Positions 28,056 to 35,725 are shown, numbered from the stretch's first letter. The stretch: DNA of 45,983 nt from an uncultured Psychroflexus sp. (GCA_913062845.1 CAJXVZ010000019.1:1-45983); one strand, 5' to 3'. The notes: generated from the letters alone by a model not told the origin. Numbers and translations are program-made.

Positions 28056-28496
28056 TCATTTTTTGTCTTCATAATTTTCAGTCAGCTCGCGGTAATTGAG
28101 CAAGTCATTAAGAATAGTAGACTCTATTCCACTACAAAAATTATGTTGATAATCAACAGAATTAAAATAAGTTCCAACTCGTATATATTGAATGGCTGTG
28201 CAGCCTCCGTCTTCATCTTTACCGATTTTAGACTTTAAAAACATTTCTAAGGAGTCCATTTTAACTTTAGATACCGGATGACTTTTTTCTGTACTTTTAG
28301 ATTTCAAAATAAAGGCATTTTTCTTTTTAATAACAGTAAAATAATCGGCTCTACCACCCAGACAACCCCAATTTTGTATTTCAATTTCAAAATTGTTTCT
28401 ATTAAAGACATTCTCAATATTCTTAGCATTATTTATAATTCTTGGTTCACATGAATAATTTAATGCAATCAATAATAAAAGATAAAATGTTTTCAT
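28056..28496 (-). CDS. Hypothetical lipoprotein
   Basis: I start this at ATG 28496 because it yields a clean lipoprotein signal, MKTFYLLLLIALNYSC, with Cys16. The longer frame to 28541 adds 15 polar residues before it. The mature part of about 130 residues is not a family I recognise. It has Cys residues in NWGCLGGRADYF, GGCTAIQYIR and HNFCSG, which could form disulfides in the periplasm or at the surface, and it ends in a charged tail. It is the most upstream of the four small minus-strand genes. Confidence 0.6.
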   Translation of the reverse strand: MKTFYLLLLIALNYSCEPRIINNAKNIENVFNRNNFEIEIQNWGCLGGRADYFTVIKKKNAFILKSKSTEKSHPVSKVKMDSLEMFLKSKIGKDEDGGCTAIQYIRVGTYFNSVDYQHNFCSGIESTILNDLLNYRELTENYEDKK

Positions 28497-28541
28497 TCTC
28501 TTCACAACAGTTGTACTTGAGGTAACGTCCAAAAAGGCCAA

Positions 28542-28907
28542 TAATTTTATATAACACCATAAAATATGTCACCTAATATAAATGCTATTTCAGTTCTGTA
28601 AGTCAAAGGTCAAAACTCAATATGCATTTCAAGCCCTTAAACTTGAAAATCAATTGGATCGACTCAACTAACATTCAAACCATCTTATGAATATTTTATA
28701 TTTAACCATATCCATTAATACCATGAGCCTTTAATTAAAACAGAATTAACACCACTTTAAATCAAATCTTCATCTGATTTTTTATTTTGGATTAAAATGA
28801 TAATCACATCAAAAAAAGCGTATTTTTGCAAACTTTTTTTAACCTTTTTTGTCAGCGTATGGTTTGCGAAAAACTAATTTTAAAACCTTACAAGACGTTT
28901 TTATTCA
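28542..28907. other. Divergent upstream region before the polyamine operon
   Basis: About 366 bases without a gene. The right part holds TATTTTTG at 28821-28828, a full match to the -7 consensus, which would give a leader of about 75 bases before the arginine decarboxylase ATG. A TTTTTGCAAAC sequence at 28823 and its near-inverse GTTTGCGAAAAA around 28862-28873 bracket the early leader and could form a weak stem or a binding site. The left part appears featureless. Confidence 0.4.
28821..28828 (+). promoter_or_regulatory. Probable -7 box of the polyamine operon
   Basis: TATTTTTG fits TAnnTTTG on the coding strand of the arginine decarboxylase gene. The nearest upstream TTG is 31 bases away, too far for a standard -33 element, so the site is half supported. 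Confidence 0.4.
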
Positions 28908-30314
28908 ATGAAAAACACATACTTTAACCTGATTGATCAGAGCTTTTACTTTCCACAGGAAGGCTTTGATCTGCGAGACGACTACCTGACCTTTCACGGC
29001 GTTTCTCTCAAGTACCTCATCGAAAAACACGGTACGCCTTTTAGATTTATCTACCTGCCAAAAATTGGTGACCAGATCAAAAAGACGCGCAACCTGTTTA
29101 ATCGGGCCATCAAAAAAAACAACTATAAAGGCAAGTACCATTTTTGCTATTGTACCAAGTGTAACCACTTTTACCATGTCATTAATGAAGCCCTCAAACA
29201 TAAGGTCAATCTGGAAACTTCATCAGAATTTGACATCGATTTGATCCTGAATCTGGCAGCAAAAGGCCAGGTCGATAAGAACAGGCTCATAATCCACAAT
29301 GGCTATAAAACCGAAGGCTATCTCAAGAAAATTGTGCAATTGCAGGAAAACGGATTTAAAAATTCTATTCTTATCCTGGACAGTACCCACGAAATTGACA
29401 GACTGGAAAAATTAAATCCCAAACAAGTTCTGAAAATAGGTATCCGCATGTCCATCAATGAGGAAGCGCAGTCGGCCTATTACACTTCCCGATTGGGTAT
29501 TCCTTCTAAGGATATCATTGAGTTTTTCAACACAAAGATCAAAAACAACGACAAGTTTGAATTGAAGATGCTGCACTTCTTCGTTGATTCCGGAATCAAG
29601 GACACACTTTACTATTGGGGTGAATTCCAACGTGCACTGAAATTATATACCGATCTTAAAAAGGAAAGTGAAAATTTGACCTCTTTCAATCTTGGAGGTG
29701 GCTTCCCGATCAAAAATTCACTGGGCTTCGAATACGATTATGAATACATGATCAACGAGATCGTTAAAAATATTAAAGAGGCTTGTGAAAAGGAAAATGT
29801 ACTTGAACCGGATCTGTTTACAGAATTCGGAAAATATACAGTTGGCGAAGCCGGTGCCATCATATTTGAAGTCCTGGAACAAAAACACCAGAATGATACC
29901 GAAACCTGGTATATCATCAACAATTCTTTGATGAATACCATTCCGGATGCCTGGAGCATCAATGAAAAGTTTATACTTCTTCCCGTCAATAAATGGGATA
30001 ACGAATACCGACGTGTCAATATTGGAGGTATAAGCTGTGATCATTCTGATTATTACAATTCTGAAGATTTCAATCAGGAAGTGCTTTTACCAAAATACGA
30101 AAACAAGGATAAGGAGCCTTTATACCTCGGTTTCTTTCATACAGGTGCTTATCAGGATTCTATAAGTGGCTATGGCGGTATAAAACATTGTCTTATTCCT
30201 TCGCCAAAGCATGTCATAATAGACAGAGATGAAAAGGGTAATTTTATAGACTATGTCTACCGCGAGGAACAATCTGCAATAGATATGTTTAATATTTTAG
30301 GATACAATTCATGA
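28908..30314 (+). CDS. speA: Arginine decarboxylase, fold-III PLP enzyme
   Basis: A 468-residue alanine-racemase-fold decarboxylase, annotated in Bacteroidota as biosynthetic arginine decarboxylase, making agmatine. The PLP lysine is Lys84 in YCTKCNHF. The phosphate-binding glycines are in FNLGGGFPI. The EPGR-like segment is changed to EFGKYTVGEAGA, and the catalytic Cys is Cys377 in GISCDHSDYY. It is much shorter than E. coli SpeA (about 630-660), so substrate choice against ornithine or diaminopimelate rests on context. The next gene, an agmatinase, overlaps it by four bases (ATGA), which makes arginine the natural substrate. Confidence 0.86.
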   Translation: MKNTYFNLIDQSFYFPQEGFDLRDDYLTFHGVSLKYLIEKHGTPFRFIYLPKIGDQIKKTRNLFNRAIKKNNYKGKYHFCYCTKCNHFYHVINEALKHKVNLETSSEFDIDLILNLAAKGQVDKNRLIIHNGYKTEGYLKKIVQLQENGFKNSILILDSTHEIDRLEKLNPKQVLKIGIRMSINEEAQSAYYTSRLGIPSKDIIEFFNTKIKNNDKFELKMLHFFVDSGIKDTLYYWGEFQRALKLYTDLKKESENLTSFNLGGGFPIKNSLGFEYDYEYMINEIVKNIKEACEKENVLEPDLFTEFGKYTVGEAGAIIFEVLEQKHQNDTETWYIINNSLMNTIPDAWSINEKFILLPVNKWDNEYRRVNIGGISCDHSDYYNSEDFNQEVLLPKYENKDKEPLYLGFFHTGAYQDSISGYGGIKHCLIPSPKHVIIDRDEKGNFIDYVYREEQSAIDMFNILGYNS

Positions 30315-31162
30315 GTACATACGCGGGCATATCTAAAGAACTAGCCACTTTTGAAAAGGCCAAGATCTTATTACAGTCTATTCCTTATGATGGCACATCA
30401 ACCTGGGGAAAAGGCGCTGACAAGGGTTTTGAAGCTTTCCTCGACGCTTCTGAAAACATGGAGCTATACGATATTGAAACTGATTCTGAAGTCTATAAAC
30501 AAGGTGTGCACATTTTGGAAGATATCTCTGAAGACCGTTCACCGGAATTGATGTTTGAAGCCGTTTACAACAAGACCAAAGAACTTCTAAAAACAGGTAA
30601 ATTCCTTACCTTTTTTGGTGGTGAACATTCAGTGAGCATTGGTATCATTAAAGCGCTCTATGAAAAACAATCGGACCTGACCGTGGTCCAGATTGATGCC
30701 CATGCCGATTTGCGACAATCCTATATGGGAACGCCATATAATCACGCCTGTGCTCTTCATGATGCTTCTCAAAATACAAATCTGATCCAGGTAGGCATCA
30801 GAAGTATGGACATTTCAGAAAAACAATATACCAATTACAAACAATGTTATTTTGCACAAGACATTGTCGGCCGAAAAAAATGGATGGAAAAGGCTGTCAG
30901 ACAAATGACAGATAAGGTATATATCACCATTGACCTGGATGCTTTTGATCCCGCTATTCTGCCTGGCACAGGAACACCTGAACCCGGTGGATTAGGCTGG
31001 TACGAGACTTTAGAGTTTTTACTAAAGATCTTTAAAGTCAAGGATGTGATTGGCTTTGACATTGTCGAGCTGGCTCCGATCGAAAACCACAAAGCCTCCG
31101 AATTTCTGGCAGCAAAACTGTATTACAAATTATTATCTTACAAATTTTTAAACCATGGCTAA
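30311..31162 (+). CDS. speB: Agmatinase
   Basis: A 283-residue ureohydrolase that converts agmatine to putrescine and urea. All binuclear manganese ligands are visible: His106 in FGGEHS, Asp129, His131 and Asp133 in DAHADLR, and Asp208 and Asp210 in ITIDLDAFDP. GTGTPEPGGL follows, as in agmatinases. It overlaps the decarboxylase upstream by four bases and the DHS-like gene downstream by eight, so the three are translationally coupled. Guanidinobutyrase or formiminoglutamase activity is less likely given the neighbours. Confidence 0.93.
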   Translation: MSTYAGISKELATFEKAKILLQSIPYDGTSTWGKGADKGFEAFLDASENMELYDIETDSEVYKQGVHILEDISEDRSPELMFEAVYNKTKELLKTGKFLTFFGGEHSVSIGIIKALYEKQSDLTVVQIDAHADLRQSYMGTPYNHACALHDASQNTNLIQVGIRSMDISEKQYTNYKQCYFAQDIVGRKKWMEKAVRQMTDKVYITIDLDAFDPAILPGTGTPEPGGLGWYETLEFLLKIFKVKDVIGFDIVELAPIENHKASEFLAAKLYYKLLSYKFLNHG

Positions 31163-32132
31163 CAAAGGAAAAATATCTCAGTTCATGCTTGAACACTACA
31201 AGCATTTCAATTCTGCAAGTCTTGTAGATGCGGCTAAAGCTTATGAAGCCCATCTGGAATCAGGAAAGAAAATGATGATCACCTTGGCAGGTGCCATGAG
31301 TACAGCAGAATTGGGTAAATCTTTGGCAGAAATGATCAGACAGGATAAAGTGCATATCATTTCAACCACTGGTGCCAATCTTGAAGAAGACATCATGAAT
31401 CTGGTGGCGCATTCGCATTACAAACGTATTCCTGAATACCGCGACCTTACACCTCAGCAGGAATGGGATTTGTTGGAAAAAGGTTTAAATCGTGTTACCG
31501 ATACTTGTATCCCGGAGGAAGAAGCCTTTAGGCGATTACAGCAACAAATTTTTGAGATCTGGAAAACCGCAGAAAATAACGGCGAACGCTATTTCCCGCA
31601 TGAGTATATGTACAAAATGCTGAAATCAGGTGTTTTGGAACAATACTACGAAATTGATCCAAAAAATTCATGGATGCTTGCAGCTGCTGAAAAAAATATC
31701 CCCATCGTTGTTCCGGGCTGGGAAGATTCGACCATGGGAAATATTTTCGCCTCCTACTGTCTAAAAGGTGAACTACAACCTTCTACCATGAAGTCCGGCA
31801 TCGAATACATGACATGGTTAGCCGATTGGTACACTGATAATGCTGAAGATAAAGGCATAGGCTTTTTCCAGATAGGTGGTGGCATTGCAGGTGATTTTCC
31901 TATTTGTGTCGTACCGATGCTTTATCAGGATATGGAACGAACAGACACACCATTTTGGAGTTATTTTTGTCAAATCTCTGACTCCACAACCAGCTTTGGC
32001 TCCTATTCCGGCGCGGTTCCAAATGAAAAAATCACCTGGGGCAAACTGGATATCCATACGCCTAAGTATATCATAGAATCCGATGCAACCATTGTTGCAC
32101 CGCTCATCTTTGCTTATTTGTTAGGTTGGTAG
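31155..32132 (+). CDS. Deoxyhypusine-synthase-like protein, probable polyamine synthase
   Basis: A 325-residue NAD-dependent aminobutyl transferase of the DHS family. The Lys that forms the enzyme-imine intermediate in eukaryotic DHS is retained as Lys297 in SGAVPNEKITWGKLD, and the NAD segments STTGANLEED and PGWEDSTMG are present. The eukaryotic GGGVVKHHI segment reads GGGIAGDFPI here, so the His-containing active-site edge is altered. Bacteria lack eIF5A, and this gene is locked behind arginine decarboxylase and agmatinase. I therefore infer transfer of the aminobutyl group to a free amine, most simply putrescine to homospermidine, a polyamine reported as abundant in flavobacteria. The donor and product remain to be shown. 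Confidence 0.85.
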   Translation: MANKGKISQFMLEHYKHFNSASLVDAAKAYEAHLESGKKMMITLAGAMSTAELGKSLAEMIRQDKVHIISTTGANLEEDIMNLVAHSHYKRIPEYRDLTPQQEWDLLEKGLNRVTDTCIPEEEAFRRLQQQIFEIWKTAENNGERYFPHEYMYKMLKSGVLEQYYEIDPKNSWMLAAAEKNIPIVVPGWEDSTMGNIFASYCLKGELQPSTMKSGIEYMTWLADWYTDNAEDKGIGFFQIGGGIAGDFPICVVPMLYQDMERTDTPFWSYFCQISDSTTSFGSYSGAVPNEKITWGKLDIHTPKYIIESDATIVAPLIFAYLLGW

Positions 32133-32253
32133 ATTACTGATCATAGTGTAAAAAGGCGTCAGATTGAGTGATTTGATATTTTACATATGTAAGTAAAAGA
32201 ATAAATCATTGGATTTGACGTAAAGTTCAATATATAAATATGTTACAAAAAAA

Positions 32254-32290
32254 CGTCATTTTGCGGAGGCACGACGAAGCAATCTTTATC
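32254..32290. repeat. Short dispersed intergenic repeat unit
   Basis: The stretch beginning CGTCATTTTGCGGAGGCACG and running to CAATCTTTATC closely resembles an intergenic motif that I know recurs in Bacteroidota genomes (CGTCATTGCGAGGAGGCACG and its continuation). TTGC at 32261-32264 and GCAA at 32279-32282 can pair around it. Only one copy lies in this window, so the call rests on recognition. Confidence 0.5.
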
Positions 32291-32327
32291 TATTTAAACC
32301 AAGGCTATCTACACCTAAAAAGATAAA

Positions 32328-32626
32328 TTGACCTAGGCACTTTATTAATAAAAACACTTTATCCAATATATCTTTTTATCATATTATTAATCAAACGAAT
32401 ATCGTCAGGTCGAGTGTTTTTTGTTTACTGGTAAGGAAACAAAAAATGTATCGAGACCAACTCGTGACGGTTCTCGATAGTTCTGCTGAGAACCGCCGAA
32501 GTACATTTTTGTATATTTCTATCGTCATATACAAAAACACTCGAACTGACCGAAGTTCTTTAATAACAGTTAACTATATTAGACTTTATACTAAAATATT
32601 AATTAATGCTTAAGTGCCTAGTTCAA
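32328..32626. mobile_element. MITE-like element with terminal inverted repeats
   Basis: The ends are TTGACCTAGGCACTT (32328-32342) and its inverse (32612-32626), matching at 14 of 15 positions. Inside, a second inverted pair starts GTCAGGTCGAGTG at 32404 and ends CACTCGAACTGAC at 32550. Each arm then carries a T/A-rich block ending in AAAAATGTA. The centre is a perfect 8-base stem, CGGTTCTC (32468-32475) and GAGAACCG (32488-32495). There is no coding capacity. Nested palindromes within matched termini suggest a non-autonomous transposable element or REP-type repeat mobilised in trans. No clear target-site duplication is seen. Confidence 0.6.
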
Positions 32627-32703
32627 AAAATAAAATAGCTACTGTTCATGAAAATCACCTTTTAGTAAAATACCTTTCCGGATTATACGCTTTAATGATT
32701 TCT

Positions 32704-33336
32704 CTATATCACAATCTGATCCTGGTCTTTAAACTTTTCGTAGAAATCCGGATAGTTTGATTTGAAAGTGTCTTTAATGAAAGTAAACGGCACATCTTCA
32801 AAATGACCGTAATCTTCCAAATAGGCCATAAATTTATTGCCGTGTTTATTGTATTGCTGAAGAACAGCATCTTCAGTACCATCAAAGTCTAAAACATCTA
32901 CCTGATACAGGTCACAAAGTTCTTTATTGAAAGCCGGTGAACATTTCACCCATTGGTTATCGAAAAAAACATCTACCATACCATGAGGTGCCAATTCATT
33001 GGTGCCAATTATCTTTTCCAGTCTTTCTGTAGCGATATGATTTGAAACTTTTGCAAGATGAAGCCTTGCCGGAATGTTTAGAGCTCTCAAACAGGCCACC
33101 AATAAAATGGCCTTATCAATACAATGTCCTTCTGGTTTTTTGGCAATATTACTGGCTATGAAATGTCCTCTTGTCAACCCGATATTGAATGGTGTATAAC
33201 GCCATTCATCCCGAATTCTAATATATAATTTATGAATGATTTCCTGTGTTGAGGACATATGTTTAAAATCTTCTATTATGATCTGTATTTCAGAATGACC
33301 GTAATCAAAATAAAATGTTTCATTGGTATAATTCAT
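32704..33336 (-). CDS. Transglutaminase-like cysteine protease-fold protein
   Basis: A 210-residue cytosolic protein with a transglutaminase-like core. The nucleophile would be the Cys in PEGHCIDKAILLVACLRA (about residue 77), the His in APHGMVDVFFDNQW (about 113), and an Asp downstream near NQWVKCSPAFN. RALNIPARLH is the usual strand after the Cys helix. There is no signal peptide, unlike many secreted members. It stands alone, convergent with the polyamine operon across the repeat region and divergent from the MutS-like gene. The substrate is unknown; it may be a peptidase or amidase. Confidence 0.8.
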   Translation of the reverse strand: MNYTNETFYFDYGHSEIQIIIEDFKHMSSTQEIIHKLYIRIRDEWRYTPFNIGLTRGHFIASNIAKKPEGHCIDKAILLVACLRALNIPARLHLAKVSNHIATERLEKIIGTNELAPHGMVDVFFDNQWVKCSPAFNKELCDLYQVDVLDFDGTEDAVLQQYNKHGNKFMAYLEDYGHFEDVPFTFIKDTFKSNYPDFYEKFKDQDQIVI

Positions 33337-33510
33337 TTCACAAAGATATTAAAAGCTCAAAATGCGATAACATATCAATTTTAAAACCATAAATTTAGAG
33401 GTATTCCCTTAATTAAGGTATTTTCTTGACAATTTTCAGCATATTCAAACGACATCAAAAAAGAATTTTACTTATTTAAATTTAATATGCCTATGGTTTT
33501 TTATTTTATC

Positions 33511-33518
33511 TAATTTTG
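33511..33518 (+). promoter_or_regulatory. -7 box immediately before the MutS-like gene
   Basis: TAATTTTG is an exact TAnnTTTG match that ends six bases before ATG 33525. A transcript from it would be leaderless or nearly so. No TTG lies 17-23 bases upstream. Confidence 0.4.
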
Positions 33519-33524
33519 CGACCT

Positions 33525-35291
33525 ATGAACAGAGAGCAAACCTACAGGTCACGAATTGAAAAGTTTGAATTGATTAAAAAGCAACTTAAGTCCAAGCTTT
33601 TACAAATTAGTTTGATAAGACTTAGCATATTTTTGGTCTGTGCTGTTGGGATTTACTTCTTTTGGTCAGATACACTGGCTGTAGTTGGTCTTATGCTTTT
33701 ATTTATAGTTTCATTCATATTTCTCATCAGAATTTATGCCAGTCAAAAAAGAGCCTTACAAAAAGCCAAACTTGTAATAAAAATAAACAAGGATGAGATT
33801 AAAGCTTTGCAAGGTGACAGTAAACTTTTCAAAAATGGTGAGCAATACAAAGACGCCAAACATGCTTTCGCTGAGGATATTGATCTATTTGGAGATCACA
33901 GTTTTTTTCAATTTGTAAACAGATCTGGCTTAATACATGGTGAGCAATTATTGGCAAACATTTTAAAAAGCAATGACTGTAAAAACCTTGATTTAAAGCA
34001 GGAAGCCGTAAAGGACCTGTCGGAGAGACTTGATTTCAGACAAAGTTTTACTGCAGAAGCTCAAATGCTTGAAAAACAAGAAGATTTAAATCCGGTATTG
34101 AAGAATCTCATACAGCACAAAGCCTTTGTTCCAAAATTTATGTATGGCTTGAGCCTGATATTCTCAGTTCTATCTTTGGGCGTTATTGCTTTATATGCTA
34201 TGGAAATCATCAGCGAAATGCAGCTGTTATTATGGATATTTCTGGGACTTGGTATAACCGGAGGTTTCCTGAAAAAGATCAATAAGCTTTCACAAACTAC
34301 TGCCAGAGCGCAGGAGTTATTCAGGCAGTACCATAAATTAATATCGGCCATTGAAAATGAAGAATTTACATCAGAGTTACTTTTAGAATATAAAAACAAA
34401 CTGTCGGGTAACACTATTAAGGTTTCAAGGGCTATTGAAGCGTTTTCCAGATACATTGATGCTCTGGAACAGAGACAAAATCTAATGGTTGGCTTTGTTT
34501 TAAATGCATTGAGTTTATGGGATATCAGACAATGCTATAAAATTGAAAAATGGCTAAATAATCATCAAGAGGATTTAGAGGCCTGGTTTGAAACCCTTTC
34601 TTTCTTTGATGCTTACAATAGTCTGGCTAATCTGAGTTTCAATCAAACCCATTTTTGCTACCCTGAATTGACTGAACAGAATGTGGTTTTAGATTGTAAA
34701 TCTGCCACTCACCCACTCATTCCATCAAAGGAAGCTGTTGTTAATGATTTTAAAATACACAATGAATCTTTTCTAATCATTACCGGAGCAAACATGGCGG
34801 GCAAAAGTACATTTTTAAGAACCGTATCGCTCATGATTGTTATGGCAAATTCAGGTTTGCCGGTTTGTGCTCAAAAATGCCTGTATAAGCCTACAAAGCT
34901 CATCACCAGCATGAGAACAACAGATTCCCTCAGCAGTGAGGCTTCTTATTTTTTCTCAGAACTTTCGAGGCTTAAAACCATAGTTGAGCATATACATAAC
35001 GATAATTATTTTATCGTTTTGGACGAAATACTCAAAGGAACTAACTCACACGATAAGGCAAAAGGCTCAAAACAATTTGTAGAACGTCTGGTAAAAAGTC
35101 AAAGTACAGGTATCATCGCTACTCATGACCTGAGCCTTTGCAGTCTGGCAGATGAACTAAATGAGGTTTCTAATTACTATTTTGATGCTGAAATTATTGA
35201 AGGAGAATTACATTTTGACTATAAATTTAAAAAAGGTATTTGCCAAAACATGAATGCTTCGTTTTTACTAAAGAAAATGGGGATTGTATAA
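33525..35291 (+). CDS. Membrane-anchored MutS-family ATPase
   Basis: A 588-residue MutS-like protein that starts at ATG 33525 rather than at the in-frame TTG at 33516. Instead of the mismatch-recognition domain, it opens with a basic stretch and two adjacent membrane helices (about residues 25-70), with another hydrophobic hairpin at about 208-250. The MutS core and ATPase follow: P-loop GANMAGKST at 421-429, TTDSLSSEASYFFSEL, Walker B FIVLDEILKGTNS and ATHDLSL. It lacks the Phe-x-Glu mismatch motif, so ordinary mismatch repair is unlikely. Such MutS-related membrane proteins are widespread in Bacteroidota without a known role. Confidence 0.85.
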   Translation: MNREQTYRSRIEKFELIKKQLKSKLLQISLIRLSIFLVCAVGIYFFWSDTLAVVGLMLLFIVSFIFLIRIYASQKRALQKAKLVIKINKDEIKALQGDSKLFKNGEQYKDAKHAFAEDIDLFGDHSFFQFVNRSGLIHGEQLLANILKSNDCKNLDLKQEAVKDLSERLDFRQSFTAEAQMLEKQEDLNPVLKNLIQHKAFVPKFMYGLSLIFSVLSLGVIALYAMEIISEMQLLLWIFLGLGITGGFLKKINKLSQTTARAQELFRQYHKLISAIENEEFTSELLLEYKNKLSGNTIKVSRAIEAFSRYIDALEQRQNLMVGFVLNALSLWDIRQCYKIEKWLNNHQEDLEAWFETLSFFDAYNSLANLSFNQTHFCYPELTEQNVVLDCKSATHPLIPSKEAVVNDFKIHNESFLIITGANMAGKSTFLRTVSLMIVMANSGLPVCAQKCLYKPTKLITSMRTTDSLSSEASYFFSELSRLKTIVEHIHNDNYFIVLDEILKGTNSHDKAKGSKQFVERLVKSQSTGIIATHDLSLCSLADELNEVSNYYFDAEIIEGELHFDYKFKKGICQNMNASFLLKKMGIV

Positions 35292-35513
35292 ATTCCCTTT
35301 GAAAATCAATTAAAATGATATTGATTAAATAATAATCGTAATTATTTGGTCAGTTTGAAAGTGTAAAAAGCTAAAATTAAGACTTACGACAACGTAGGCT
35401 AAGAAATGGAGAATTGAAGCAAACGAATAGTCAAAATCCTACTCTTCTCATTCACTCTATAATCAATGCTTGGTCCTCAACACTTAAAACTTAAAATTAA
35501 AAAATACTTCTTA
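35292..35513. other. Left part of the gap between the MutS-like and MFS genes
   Basis: About 220 A/T-rich bases after the MutS-like gene. I see no open frame, terminator with a clean T-run, or repeat here. The right half of the gap holds a promoter and a structured RNA, listed separately. Confidence 0.5.
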
Positions 35514-35542
35514 TTGTCATTTAAACTTTTAAACTATATTTA
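35514..35542 (+). promoter_or_regulatory. Promoter of the structured leader RNA
   Basis: TTG at 35514-35516 is followed after 18 bases by TATATTTA at 35535-35542, one base off the flavobacterial TTG-N17-23-TAnnTTTG pattern. Transcription would start near 35548. Confidence 0.5.
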
Positions 35543-35547
35543 CCCAA

Positions 35548-35689
35548 AAACAAGACTTAGTGACAATTGCAAATAGATATACCTGCCAATACTGGAAAGT
35601 CATAAAGACTTGTCGGGCCAATTATCTATTGTAGATTAAAATAAATATCAACAATATTTTAAAAGTCCGACATATCGTTGGACTTTTTT
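35548..35689 (+). ncRNA. Candidate structured leader/attenuator of the MFS gene
   Basis: About 140 bases between a promoter and an intrinsic terminator, 37 bases before the MFS start. AATAGATA (35572-35579) pairs with TATCTATT (35623-35630) and encloses smaller stems, among them AAGTC/GACTT (35597-35601 with 35607-35611). The base of the latter adjoins TGTCGG (35611-35616), which is complementary to CCGACA (35667-35672) inside the 5' arm of the terminator. The RNA therefore has two competing states, terminator formed or sequestered, the hallmark of a riboswitch or attenuator. It matches no riboswitch class that I can recognise. It might alternatively be a free small RNA ending at the terminator. 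Confidence 0.5.
35661..35689 (+). terminator. Intrinsic terminator before the MFS gene
   Basis: AAAAGTCC (35661-35668) pairs with GGACTTTT across an 11-base loop and runs into six T. It lies upstream of and in line with the MFS gene rather than after a coding gene, so it can control entry into that gene. Confidence 0.75.
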
Positions 35690-35725
35690 ATGCCATAAAA
35701 ATCATATTATGTAAAAACCAAAACA

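Larger units (their letters stand above)
32133..32703. other. Repeat-rich gene-free stretch
   Basis: About 570 bases between two convergent genes. It contains a short dispersed-type repeat (32254-32290) and a MITE-like inverted-repeat element (32328-32626), each listed separately. The rest is plain A/T-rich sequence, with no open frame of note and no clear terminator. Confidence 0.7.

Noticed and set aside
31155-32132. Reading the DHS-like gene as a true deoxyhypusine synthase acting on eIF5A.
   Set aside because: Bacteria have no eIF5A, the KHH active-site segment is replaced, and the gene sits in a polyamine operon.
32404-32550. Inner inverted repeat considered as a convergent terminator or riboswitch only.
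   Set aside because: There is no T-run at the hairpin base, and matching termini outside it point to a larger element. A terminator role remains possible as a side effect.
35548-35689. Leader RNA as a known riboswitch (TPP, SAM, cobalamin, fluoride, guanidine, preQ1).
   Set aside because: I could not place the conserved core bases of any of these; a covariance-model search would be needed to be sure.
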